Of a stretch of 64,000 nt of DNA, positions 12,129-23,761 are shown piece by piece. The position numbers and the translations under genes are program-made. The DNA is from Tubulanus polymorphus (Eukaryota; Nemertea; Palaeonemertea; Tubulaniformes; Tubulanidae), in the NCBI RefSeq assembly GCF_964204645.1, contig NC_134027.1, positions 6,498,485 through 6,562,484 on the forward strand, written 5' to 3'. The notes beneath the pieces were generated by a model that was not told the origin of the DNA, did not search any database, and saw only the letters and a list, made by a program, of their open reading frames with translations. How positions within the stretch are numbered: position 1 is the stretch's first letter; each line of letters begins with the position of its first letter.

Positions 12129-13927
12129 TTAGATTAAGACTTCACTAGGTAACGGCTGTCCAGACAATGCCGCTTCCAGATTTTTAATAACAAGATCCTG
12201 CATTCTTTTCCGAGTTTGTACTGTATGTATACCCATATGAGGCACAACAATTAAGTTTGGCAGCTTACGAAGCTTGTGTCCTTTTGGCAGCGGTTCTGGA
12301 TCGGTTACATCTAATGCGGCACCGCGAATTTGGTTACTAGTTAAAGCTTCGTACAACGCGTCATGGTTTATAACACCACCTAGGATAACAAGTGGAAATC
12401 CTTCCAGTAGGCCTGGGATTTTTTTTTCAAAAATACAATGTGCAGGGATGAGATGCATGTGAGAAATGTGAACAGTTCTGAAAAGTACATTTTTATGTGA
12501 AATGTGAAAATTTTGGAAACTATGTGATATTTTTTCGAAATTCTTGTCATCAAAAAAATTTCTTTTCTAGTTTTTCAGGTTTTATGTATAGTTTGTTTTA
12601 TCTCTGGGCTCTGCTTTGACCCTAGATAGACGATAGTACCTGTACATGTTCATAGTCGAGTATCAGTCAGAAGTACCTTAATTACAGGTCAATATTGTTA
12701 CATTGTCTTTAACATGTTTAACTAACAATTCTCACATAAAATCGCATTAGGTAAATGTCCCTTATGAAAAAGTTAATGCGAGTTTTTGGCATAGAAAAAT
12801 GTGAAAAATTGTGTTTTTGGTGTGAAGAAATGTGAAAATTTCAGAATCTTGCATTCGATCCCATCTGAACATGAATATGTTCAATAAAGCGTCAACAGTT
12901 TATTCCTGAGATTATCATTCATATAGTACGCCTACCTCTAGCCACATTGATAACAGTAGCTGTCCGCTTCATAGCTTTAAATTCTGGCTCGCTTATCATG
13001 TGTTTTGTCTCTGGTAGCAATGGGCAAGTAATTATGATAAAATCACACAGTGGAAGCATGTCGTGTAGTTTATCACAATATGTAGCACCAACAGCATTTT
13101 CATCTTCAATGCTCCTTGTAAAAGAATAATGTATTATATCAGACTTCAGGGTAAAAACGTGAATAAGTTTTTTAACTCAAATAACTGGAGACCCGTATCC
13201 AATCAATCACCTTCTTTTTCTGTTGTGATAATAAATCTTCATTTTACAACTTTTAGCTCGGCAGGCTACCTCGTAACCAATCGAGCCCATGCCAACAATT
13301 CCTAATGTTGCGTAACAGACATCAACGCCCACTGGAAGTGATGTGCGGTCCAGTGATGAAGTTTTATCCATGGAAATGGTTATCCCTGTAAAAGACCATT
13401 GTTGGAAAATGGAACTGCACTTGCAGTATTGCCATACTAGTGAGTGAATAGACTGTTAGGAAACTTCCTACAGTATGTGCAGATGTGATAATATTCATAG
13501 TATTGAAATATTTTCAAGAAGCTTCTGTGCACCTACCCAGGTATAAGTTTCTGGCTGATGCAAGCATCAATGTCATAGCCATATCAGCAGTAGCATCACT
13601 TACAACTCCAGGTGTATTAGCAACTTTCACACCATGAGAATTGATGAACTTGATGTCGATGTGATTGACGCCCGCTCCAAAATTGGTCAAAACCTTCAGA
13701 TTAGTATAGAGTAATATATTTTCGTAAAGCTCGATTGGTTCATCACATTCAGAGGCGGTGACTACTGCAACTATATCTTCACGCTTCACCTCTGATTTCT
13801 TTTTGATGATTTCTTCGATACAGACAACTTTGAAGTTTTTCCTAAGTTTTTCTCTTAATTCCCGACATCCTGTAAAAATCATCAACACGCACGGCTTGAC
13901 TTCGCCCGTCCAATTTCTAGTTGACAT
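12129..13927 (-). CDS. GRHPR-like D-2-hydroxyacid dehydrogenase, copy A1
   Basis: Four exons: 13927-13537, 13385-13211, 13114-12936 and 12379-12129. Phases join to give 331 residues (human glyoxylate/hydroxypyruvate reductase is 328). The family reduces glyoxylate or hydroxypyruvate with NAD(P)H. Visible features are VKVANTPGVVSDATADMAM, the Rossmann loop GIVGMGSIG, catalytic Arg in VINVARG, Glu in DVTDPEPLP and His in VVPHMG. After that His the usual GS is replaced by GIHT. The start is the ATG at 13927 (MSTRN), shared with paralogues B and C; an in-frame ATG 4 codons upstream is less likely. It differs from A2 and A3 in the last exon (Asp for Glu in DVTxPEP, not the catalytic Glu). It is convergent with ZNF341. 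Substrate is unproven. Confidence 0.88.
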
Positions 13928-14247
13928 GGTCCGACACAACTAGGTGAAAACTGTAGGGAGAAACGAAGTGATGCAGCGCTATCTTTATTTTGAATGTACT
14001 GAAATATTAACTTTTATGCACTGACCCTACACGTATATACGTCCATACCCTACATAAAATGAGAGGGTGTGACGCATGTAAGCTACATTTGAATAGGATT
14101 ATCCAACCGTCAGCTGTTATTTTGGCTTCGTTATTGTGGGATTTCTATCGTTATGCTGCAATTTGTATGAATACTACTGGCCACTGTACTGTATATTAAT
14201 TAACATGCTAAGTTAGGTGTTTTATCTATTGATCATTACCATAATCC

Positions 14248-14343
14248 CACAGAGACTTGACACAAGGATTTTGACCACAGTATCCTAGGTACTATAGTAC
14301 CTAGGATACTGTGCTCAAAACACTTTTGTGTCAAGTCCCTGTG
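14248..14343. mobile_element. 96-bp palindromic MITE with 9-bp target duplication (unit 1)
   Basis: Ends cacagagacttgacacaa and ttgtgtcaagtccctgtg are inverted repeats with one mismatch in 18. The centre (agtatcctaggtactatagt) is also palindromic, so the whole element folds back. Perfect 9-bp direct repeats ccataatcc flank it at 14239-14247 and 14344-14352. No ORF. Confidence 0.8.
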
Positions 14344-15179
14344 CCATAATCCATGAACAGATACTTTCATTTGGCTTTCAGAAACTCTGCCGCGATCGAT
14401 TGCGGCTTAAATCAAGGTTTAACATACATTATAATCTATTTACAAATACAAACTAATTCTAAATAGAAATGAGTCTTCGTTAACCTCAAGATATCTTTCT
14501 AATTCGTCATTTTCGGTTTTTTTCTAAAATGAATACCGGTATATTGCTGAATATTTTTGATTTTATAGAAGCTTTCTATATGCTTGTCACGAAGTATTTG
14601 TTGTTGTTGCCTGGAAAATTATGGCATGTGATTTTGCGGTTGGTTCGACCAATGTTTCTACGAATAGTGCTGTTGTAAAACAGCAGAGAGACAAATTTCC
14701 TCCTTCTAATTAAAACAAAATAACACGATGTCCTTTCATAAACATTTCTATTAATATATATAAATCATTTAAGCTAAAGCTAAAAATCAACCTTTTATCT
14801 TCATTTAAAGTTTACCTGGTACATAACAAGTATAAATAGTTAAAGATCGCGCGGTTATATGAAATATTATATTAAATTTAACAGCACTCTTGCAAAAAAC
14901 GTACTCTATTAGAGAATAATTGTTTAATCACAGACATGTTTTCTAATTTTTTTTGTAGCTTATATAATGAGACATAAGCTGAACACATTTCAGACAAGTA
15001 AATTATCATTTAATCGAAAACCAAAATATTTCATTTTAATTTTTGGAATTTGCAAGTCCACCCGCCAACCTGGCATTTCCATTAAAAGAAGTGTTTATCC
15101 ATCAATGAGTATGAAATGCGCATTAACGTAAAAATCTGACAGACATCCCCGAATATGAGACTGTGATCTCGATTACAAA

Positions 15180-15424
15180 TCAGACTTCACTAGGTAATGG
15201 ACATCCACATAATGCTGCTTCCATATTTCTAATAACAAGATCCTGCATTCGTTCTCGAGTTTGTACAGTATATGTACCGATATGAGGCACAACAATTACG
15301 TTTGGCAGTTTACAAAGTTTATGTCCTTTTGGCAGCGGTTCTGGCTCGGTAACATCTAATGCGGCACCACGAATTTTGTTACTACTTAAAGCTTCGTACA
15401 ACGCTCCATGGTCTATAACACCAC
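15180..15424 (-). pseudogene. Orphan terminal exon of GRHPR-like gene B (unit 1)
   Basis: A 245-bp exon with intact acceptor (cctag|GT) and a stop at 15182-15180. It encodes the last ~81 residues of a GRHPR-like enzyme, including DVTEPEPLP (catalytic Glu) and VVPHIGTYT (catalytic His). No gene-B upstream exons lie between it and gene A2. It appears identical to the exons at 23517-23761 and 31854-32098. It is either dead or an alternative last exon for A2, whose exon 3 ends in the same phase. Confidence 0.85.
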
Positions 15425-15507
15425 CTAGGAAAAATAGGAGAAATCTTACAGATTAGGCCTGGCGCTAAGGAAAAAAAACAATTCTTTCAATACAGCGTTG
15501 GCAGTTT

Positions 15508-15598
15508 ATTAGGGTTTTCTGTTTCTTCACAGAAAACCCTATTGAAATTCGCGTGATTATTATTAGGGTTTTCTGTTACATCACAGAAAACCCTATTG
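15508..15598. repeat. Paired hairpins of the agggttttctgt type (unit 1)
   Basis: Two successive foldbacks, each agggttttctgt...acagaaaaccct, separated by attcgcgtg-containing linkers, followed by a (TTA)n/T-rich run. The following ~250 bp (15640-15890) is similar to 35560-35760, so this is one member of a dispersed repeat family. Copies occur near 23846 and 32183 in units 2 and 3. Confidence 0.65.
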
Positions 15599-16674
15599 AG
15601 ATTCGCGTGTTTCTTATCATTATTATTATTATTTTTTTTTTTCCACACATTTTTTGTCAAAAGTACATAGGCTTTTTTACATTACCGCTGTTGCCGATAC
15701 AATCCGTCTGATATCATTCAGCTCAGTTCGATCTACAAATACTCCGTGCGAATTTTGAAGAATCAACGTTAGAAAAAGCACTGTCGGGCCGTAAACATCG
15801 AAAATTGAGCCCCATTCAAAGAGCCGACATGTTTTTCTAAGTCGTCTTTCCGAAATCTACCGCACATTTCTTGTCACATCGATTATCAATTCAAGCATAA
15901 ATTAACAAATTTATTACCCAAAGATTGCACATTCTGTCGCGGTTTTTAAAAACTGATTTTAACAATAACCCATTTTCCTCATCAAATTATAATACCAATA
16001 CACAGGAAATTTACTACTTTAGATTTTAAAAGCACTGTCGAGCCGTAAACATCGACAAATCGACGTGTGTCACTACATCGTCGTTCCGGGAATCAGCTGC
16101 GAGTTTCTCCTCATTCTGAGAATCAAATCGAGTACAAATTAATTTATTACTACCAGTGATTTGGCTGCGGGCGTCAAGCAGTTAATTTAGCAATACCTAT
16201 TTTTCTTTACCAAATTTACCGTGTTTTTACTAAGATAAATCATAAGTGTACCGGGGAGTCGTAGGCCTAAACTAAACACGCCGAAGAGATTATAGCGGAG
16301 AAAAGCTGTTATGTCGACGAGGTATCAAAATTAAAGAATATATTACTTTATTCGGCCGCGGGCCTCCATATCAATACCATCAATACTCTATATTTCCTAC
16401 AGTACATACCGATCATTGTCAAATCCACAAGGTATTTACTAAATACAAGTATAAAACACACTCCTATCCGTATGCTGGACTCACACTTGACATTCGGAGT
16501 AAGCGTTCGCTGTGGGGGAAAGGAGATCGTTTCGCTGTGTCGCTTGAAGTGTTTATCGAGTTTTACGCGACCTTAAAGCTTTAGTATGGTGGCTGATAAG
16601 ATAACAAAACACGCATATGCAAATGAGGGTGACATTACGACAAAACGACAAAACTAAAATAACGCAAGAAAACA

Positions 16675-17776
16675 ATGATTTTGATTTTGTCGCCCGCGAC
16701 AATTCATTATTTTGGTTTTATCGCCCACGACAATTCATTACTTTGGTTTTATCGCCAGCGACAATGCATTATTTTGGTTTTGTCGCCCGCGTCAATTCTT
16801 CTTTTTGGTTTTGTCGCCCGCGACAATTCATTATTTTGGTTTTATATTTTGTTTTTGTCGCCCGCGACAATTTTATTTTTTGGTTTTGTCGCCCGCGACA
16901 ATTCAATATTTTGGTTTTATTGCCTGCGACAATTCAATATTTTGGTTTTATCGCCCGCGATAATTCATTATTTTGGTTTTGTCGCCTGAGAAAATTCATT
17001 ATTTTGGTTTTATCGCCCGCGACAATTCATTATTACGGTTTTATCGCCCGCGACAATTCATTATTTTGGTTTTGTCGCCCGCGATAATTCATTATTTTGG
17101 TTTTGTCGCCTGAGAAAATTCATTATTTTGGTTTTATCGCCCGCGACAATTCATTATTACGGTTTTATCGCCCGCGACAATTCATTATTTTGGTTTTGTC
17201 GCCCGCGACAATTCACCATTTTGGTTTTGTCGCCCGCGACAATTCACCATTTTGGTTTTGTCGCCCGCGACAATTCATTATTTTGGTTTTATCGCCCGCG
17301 ACAATTCATTATTTTGGTTTTATCGCCAGCGTCAATTCATTATTTTGGTTTTGTCGCCCGACAATTCTTTTTTTGGTTTTGTCGCCCGCGACAATTCATT
17401 AGTTTGGTTTTGTCACCCGCGACAATTCAATATTTTGGTTTTGTCGCCCGCGACAATTCATTATTACGGTTTTATCGCCCGCGACAATTCATTATTTTGG
17501 TTTTGTCGCCCGCGACAATTCACCATTTTGGTTTTGTCGCCCGCGACAATTCACCATTTTGGTTTTGTCGCCCGCGACAATTCATTATTTTGGTTTTATC
17601 GCCAGCGACAATTCATTATTTTGGTTTTGTCGCCCGACAATTCTTTTTTTGGTTTTGGCGCCCGCGACAATTCATTAGTTTGGTTTTGTCGCCCGCGACA
17701 ATTCAATATTTTGGTTTTGTCGCCCGCGACAATTCAATATTTTGGTTTTGTCGCCCGCGACAATTCATTATTTTGG
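16675..17776. repeat. 31-bp minisatellite array (unit 1)
   Basis: Roughly 35 tandem units of 31 bp, each approximately ttttggttttgtcgcccgcg followed by acaattcatta. Each standard unit contains the inverted repeat ttgtcg-cccg-cgacaa and three CpGs in otherwise AT-rich DNA. Because the unit has no stop codon in any plus-strand frame and 31 is not a multiple of 3, all three frames stay open across long stretches. The resulting 31-residue-repeat proteins are very unlikely to be genes. The array ends directly on the duplicated ZNF341 tail at 17775-17778. Confidence 0.95.
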
Positions 17777-18013
17777 GGCGACATCATGGGTTCTGACAAT
17801 TTACAGACATTAGAGGTTCACCAAATGGAGGGTTCACCATTGACTCTTGTCCCAATCACATTGCCTACCGGTCCAGCATACGTTCCAGCCAGTCAGGTTT
17901 ATTCGGTTACATCAGATTACACAACTGAAGATGTCGATCCTGTTCTACAAGGTCGACAAAATATGATCGAAGCTTCAGCTGATATTCTGAAAGAAGCTGA
18001 ACAACAGCAATAA
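17776..18013 (+). pseudogene. Duplicated 3' fragment of ZNF341 last exon (first copy)
   Basis: Identical in sequence to 9435-9672 (about 78 codons from GDIMGSDN to the stop), followed by the same 3' flank. No zinc fingers and no promoter are present. It is fused in frame to the minisatellite, producing a continuous open frame from 17252 to 18013 that is a by-product of the stop-free repeat. On the opposite strand it lies within the possible read-through region of gene A2. Confidence 0.9.
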
Positions 18014-19689
18014 TTCGTTGCGGGTTTCAAACGTTTTCTAGAATAAATCTCTTTCTACAGTAGTGGTAGAACTCGGTTAAGTCATCACCAGATTGGTTGT
18101 CACATTGCTTAAGTTGTCCCTAATGTTTGAATCTCAATTTGTATTAAAATTCAATTTATTTAGTGTAAGTTGTCATTTGGATAATCTTTGGACATGAAAA
18201 ATGATCATCCCAGCTATGATGACCTAATTACTGCATTCAACGTGTATAAATGAATGCTACACAGTGGAACCTCATTATAATGACTGTGGCTATAACAATT
18301 TATCGGTTATTAGAAGCCAACAATTTTGTAATGGATACAGCATAAACTATCAGTTATAACAAACATATTTTCTGGTCCCATGAATTTTGCTGTAATTAGG
18401 TTCTATTGTAAGGGAGCATCTCAAAATTTCGATAGTATCCTCAATTAGAATGACTGTCTAATTGATTTTAACCCCCACCTCCCTTTGATTAGACACATGC
18501 CAAAGTTGGAACTATTGATTTTCAAATGAGAGACCACAGGCAAAGATAAGACATTCTCACGAGCGTATTTCGATCCCAACTTTTAATTGAAAAATAGATA
18601 AGCAAAATTACAAGTGGAAAACATATATATTAAACTCTTAATAGACTTTATTAACAAAATCAAATATATCTGAAATACCAACAGCATCTAAAAGAGAGAC
18701 GGTTAAATCTACTGCTTGTAATATATATATATATATATATATTTCAAACTGCAATTCAATGTTATCTTGCACCGCATTAAATCAATAGTTCGGCAGTCGT
18801 GATGAATCCGCAGGAGGCCTCCACCCCCTTCCGCGAGTTATTCTAATTGAAGTAACTATCGAAATTTTCAGATGCTCCCTAAAGTAATCTATGTTAGATT
18901 ATCGAATTTATGGTAAACTATGGTTATTATTAATTCATATTATATAGTAGTACTGCATAATTTTTGCAGTAGGCTTGGGATTTTCATAAAATTAACATGT
19001 TTTGACAGATTTATTATTGATATTCCTCTAATCTAAGTAATATGACGCAGCAGGCTCATCAGGTGGAGTCATCTGTACACCTAATGTAGCATACTCCTAA
19101 CTCGGGTTTCCTTTTTGGAGAAACAAACTCTGTACCTCCCAGGTTTACTACACCAGTCTCGCTCCAAACTCAACAATTTTAACTTTGAACTCTCTGGCAT
19201 CTAGTAAGGAGAAGGCCTCGGGCTGAAAATCCTATTATAGACGACACATCTAACGTTTGTTGTATTTTTTTTAAAAATGTATGTACATGTGCAAATGGAG
19301 CCAATAATTTGCATAACAGACTAATAATAATTATTGAATAATGTGATCATAATACATGTACTGTAGAACCTCATTGATACAGGCTTGGTGGGCATAGAAA
19401 AATGTTGATAAACCGGTTTTGTATTACCATTTGTGAATGTGGATTAATATATAAGTTACGTATATATGAATGCAGTGTTAATATTGTTTCAACATGGTAA
19501 AGTGATGCTTTAAGAATCAAGGGGCCAGTTGCACAATCATGGCTTGAATTTCAGAATTCGAAATATATCGCCAATCTCACGACTCAAGACCAGTCTTGAA
19601 AAAAATTGAAGGCCACTTTTGGACAACTGAACAACTTGGCCCCGTTTTATATTGGCCCTAATATGAGACCTGTATCACTAAAATCATTA

Positions 19690-19909
19690 GGCTAAAAAAA
19701 ATTGATACCTTGTTTCTCCGCTCTGCTGAGCTTAAATGTTGACCCGGCCGGCTGCCTATCTACCCTATACATTACTTTTTTAAAAATCGTGATCAATTTT
19801 ACCATAACAAACCAGGCCGCTATAGAAATGAACTGTTTACAAATTTTATCATATTTTACTAAAATGACCCGGCCGCTGCGGAGAAACAAGGTATCATTTT
19901 TGTTTAGCC
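19690..19909. mobile_element. MITE with TTA target duplication (unit 2 copy)
   Basis: Copy of the element at 11353-11572 carried by the segmental duplication, with the same inverted ends and TTA flanks. Confidence 0.65.
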
Positions 19910-20465
19910 TTAGTTTCTGAAGATTTTCGAGTAGAATTAAACAACTCTGATGCATAATAAATTATTTCACCTGTTAAAATTGAATAATCATTAAAACTAA
20001 AAATCAATTTTTTACCAATTACCATTAAAGTTAACATAATGAAAATATTTAAAGATCATGCTGTTGCAATCATGTGAGAAACTAACTTTGATTAAAACGC
20101 ACTCATTTGTTATTATTGCCAAAAATCATGCAAAACATTAGAAAACAATTGTTTAAGATATTACAGACACCTTTTTTGATATACGTTTATACCGTAAATA
20201 TATATAGATATATATTACGCGAGCTTATGTATATAATGAGAAATATGATGTACAAATTTCAGACAAGTAAATTATTATTTGATCAAAAATCTAAATTTCC
20301 AAATTCAATTTTATTTACTGTTATTTGCTCTTCACTTCTATGTTGACTAGGCATTTCGATTTGGAGAAGTTTTCATCCACCAATGTATCGGTAATGTGAC
20401 AATTTTGACTCTCAACTTCACTGAGAATGGATAATGAATATTTCTGATTTCAATTAAATACAGTA

Positions 20466-22264
20466 TTAGATTAAGACTTCACTAGGTAACGGCTGTCCAG
20501 ACAATGCCGCTTCCAGATTTTTAATAACAAGATCCTGCATTCTTTTCCGAGTTTGTACTGTATGTATACCCATATGAGGCACAACAATTAAGTTTGGCAG
20601 CTTACGAAGCTTGTGTCCTTTTGGCAGCGGTTCTGGTTCGGTTACATCTAATGCGGCACCACGAATTTGGTTACTAGTTAAAGCTTCGTACAACGCGTCA
20701 TGGTTTATAACACCACCTAGGATAACAAGTGGAAATCCTTCCAGTAGGCCTGGGATTTTTTTTTCAAAAATACAATGTGCAGGGATGAGATGCATGTGAG
20801 AAATGTGAACAGTTCTGAAAAGTACATTTTTATGTGAAATGTGAAAATTTTGGAAACTATGTGATATTTTTTCGAAATTCTTGTCATCAAAAAAATTTCT
20901 TTTCTAGTTTTTCAGGTTTTATGTATAGTTTGTTTTATCTCTGGGCTCTGCTTTGACCCTAGATAGACGATAGTACCTGTACATGTTCATAGTCGAGTAT
21001 CAGTCAGAAGTACCTTAATTACAGGTCAATATTGTTACATTGTCTTTAACATGTTTAACTAACAATTCTCACATAAAATCGCATTAGGTAAATGTCCCTT
21101 ATGAAAAAGTTAATGCGAGTTTTTGGCATAGAAAAATGTGAAAAATTGTGTTTTTGGTGTGAAGAAATGTGAAAATTTCAGAATCTTGCATTCGATCCCA
21201 TCTGAACATGAATATGTTCAATAAAGCGTCAACAGTTTATTCCTGAGATTATCATTCATATAGTACGCCTACCTCTAGCCACATTGATAACAGTAGCTGT
21301 CCGCTTCATAGCTTTAAATTCTGGCTCGCTTATCATGTGTTTTGTCTCTGGTAGCAATGGGCAAGTAATTATGATAAAATCACACAGTGGAAGCATGTCG
21401 TGTAGTTTATCACAATATGTAGCACCAACAGCATTTTCATCTTCAATGCTCCTTGTAAAAGAATAATGTATTATATCAGACTTCAGGGTAAAAACGTGAA
21501 TAAGTTTTTCAACTAAAATAACTGGAGACCCGTATCCAATCAATCACCTTCTTTTTCTGTTGTGATAATAAATCTTCATTTTACAACTTTTAGCTCGGCA
21601 GGCTACCTCGTAACCAATCGAGCCCATGCCAACAATTCCTAATGTTGCGTAACAGACATCAACGCCCACTGGAAGTGATGTGCGGTCCAGTGATGAAGTT
21701 TTATCCATGGAAATGGTTATCCCTGTAAAAGACCATTGTTGGAAAATGGAACTGCACTTGCAGTATTGCCATACTAGTGAGTGAATAGACTGTTAGGAAA
21801 CTTCCTACAGTATGTGCAGATGTGATAATATTCATAGTATTGAAATATTTTCAAGAAGCTTCTGTGCACCTACCCAGGTATAAGTTTCTGGCTGATGCAA
21901 GCATCAATGTCATAGCCATATCAGCAGTAGCATCACTTACAACTCCAGGTGTATTAGCAACTTTCACACCATGAGAATTGATGAACTTGATGTCGATGTG
22001 ATTGACGCCCGCTCCAAAATTGGTCAAAACCTTCAGATTAGTATAGAGTAATATATTTTCGTAAAGCTCGATTGGTTCATCACATTCAGAGGCGGTGACT
22101 ACTGCAACTATATCTTCACGCTTCACCTCTGATTTCTTTTTGATGATTTCTTCGATACAGACAACTTTGAAGTTTTTCCTAAGTTTTTCTCTTAATTCCC
22201 GACATCCTGTAAAAATCATCAACACGCACGGCTTGACTTCGCCCGTCCAATTTCTAGTTGACAT
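20466..22264 (-). CDS. GRHPR-like D-2-hydroxyacid dehydrogenase, copy A2
   Basis: Exons 22264-21874, 21722-21548, 21451-21273 and 20716-20466, an intact 331-residue product with the same Rossmann and catalytic Arg/Glu/His motifs as A1. The last exon reads DVTEPEPLP, as in A3. On the minus strand its 3' side runs through a duplicated ZNF341 tail and a minisatellite, then reaches an orphan gene-B terminal exon at 15424-15180 with the same splice phase. Copies A1-A3 should include identical promoter sequence, since the duplicated unit contains more than 1 kb upstream of the start. Confidence 0.88.
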
Positions 22265-22584
22265 GGTCCGACACAACTAGGTGAAAACTGTAGGGAGAAA
22301 CGAAGTGATGCAGCGCTATCTTTATTTTGAATGTACTGAAATATTAACTTTTATGCACTGACCCTACACGTATATACGTCCATACCCTACATAAAATGAG
22401 AGGGTGTGACGCATGTAAGCTACATTTGAATAGGATTATCCAACCGTCAGCTGTTATTTTGGCTTCGTTATTGTGGGATTTCTATCGTTATGCTGCAATT
22501 TGTATGAATACTACTGGCCACTGTACTGTATATTAATTAACATGCTAAGTTAGGTGTTTTATCTATTGATCATTACCATAATCC

Positions 22585-22680
22585 CACAGAGACTTGACAC
22601 AAGGATTTTGACCACAGTATCCTAGGTACTATAGTACCTAGGATACTGTGCTCAAAACACTTTTGTGTCAAGTCCCTGTG
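22585..22680. mobile_element. 96-bp palindromic MITE (unit 2 copy)
   Basis: Copy of the element at 14248-14343 carried by the segmental duplication, with the ccataatcc flanks retained. Confidence 0.8.
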
Positions 22681-23516
22681 CCATAATCCATGAACAGATA
22701 CTTTCATTTGGCTTTCAGAAACTCTGCCGCGATCGATTGCGGCTTAAATCAAGGTTTAACATACATTATAATCTATTTACAAATACAAACTAATTCTAAA
22801 TAGAAATGAGTCTTCGTTAACCTCAAGATATCTTTCTAATTCGTCATTTTCGGTTTTTTTCTAAAATGAATACCGGTATATTGCTGAATATTTTTGATTT
22901 TATAGAAGCTTTCTATATGCTTGTCACGAAGTATTTGTTGTTGTTGCCTGGAAAATTATGGCATGTGATTTTGCGGTTGGTTCGACCAATGTTTCTACGA
23001 ATAGTGCTGTTGTAAAACAGCAGAGAGACAAATTTCCTCCTTCTAATTAAAACAAAATAACACGATGTCCTTTCATAAACATTTCTATTAATATATATAA
23101 ATCATTTAAGCTAAAGCTAAAAATCAACCTTTTATCTTCATTTAAAGTTTACCTGGTACATAACAAGTATAAATAGTTAAAGATCGCGCGGTTATATGAA
23201 ATATTATATTAAATTTAACAGCACTCTTGCAAAAAACGTACTCTATTAGAGAATAATTGTTTAATCACAGACATGTTTTCTAATTTTTTTTGTAGCTTAT
23301 ATAATGAGACATAAGCTGAACACATTTCAGACAAGTAAATTATCATTTAATCGAAAACCAAAATATTTCATTTTAATTTTTGGAATTTGCAAGTCCACCC
23401 GCCAACCTGGCATTTCCATTAAAAGAAGTGTTTATCCATCAATGAGTATGAAATGCGCATTAACGTAAAAATCTGACAGACATCCCCGAATATGAGACTG
23501 TGATCTCGATTACAAA

Positions 23517-23761
23517 TCAGACTTCACTAGGTAATGGACATCCACATAATGCTGCTTCCATATTTCTAATAACAAGATCCTGCATTCGTTCTCGAGTTTG
23601 TACAGTATATGTACCGATATGAGGCACAACAATTACGTTTGGCAGTTTACAAAGTTTATGTCCTTTTGGCAGCGGTTCTGGCTCGGTAACATCTAATGCG
23701 GCACCACGAATTTTGTTACTACTTAAAGCTTCGTACAACGCTCCATGGTCTATAACACCAC
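23517..23761 (-). pseudogene. Orphan terminal exon of GRHPR-like gene B (unit 2)
   Basis: Second displaced copy of the gene-B last exon, with acceptor, frame and stop intact. The nearest upstream gene on this strand is A3 (28803-30601), which has a phase-compatible donor at the end of its third exon. No other gene-B exons are present in this unit. Confidence 0.85.

Larger units (their letters stand above)
9435..17776. repeat. Segmental tandem duplication, unit 1
   Basis: First of three head-to-tail copies of an ~8.34-kb segment. It begins inside the last ZNF341 exon (shared sequence from the ggg at 9435-9437) and ends in the 31-bp minisatellite. Contents in order: ZNF341 C-terminal coding tail and 3' UTR, pogo-like and TTA-flanked MITEs, GRHPR-like gene A1 (-), a 96-bp palindromic MITE, the terminal exon of gene B (-), and the minisatellite. 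It differs from units 2 and 3 at several sites in its first half, for example near 10090, an 8-bp insertion near 10553, codon 12300 and intron bases near 13170. Confidence 0.95.

Noticed and set aside
12300-12302. Asp for Glu in DVTxPEP of copy A1 as a lost catalytic residue
   Set aside because: The catalytic Glu of the family is the one just before the final Pro in PEPLP, which is intact. The changed position is variable (Ser in the human enzyme).
12274-13943. Plus-strand open frames overlapping GRHPR-like exons (also in units 2 and 3, and at 39538 and 42480)
   Set aside because: They are antisense shadows of conserved minus-strand exons and do not show protein-like features.
16617-17796. 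Long open frames encoding 31-residue repeats (such as those spanning 16617-17087 and 17128-17796) as a novel repetitive protein
   Set aside because: The 31-bp unit lacks stops in all three plus frames, so every frame is open. There is no splice, start or composition evidence favouring one frame, and variants do not preserve any frame.
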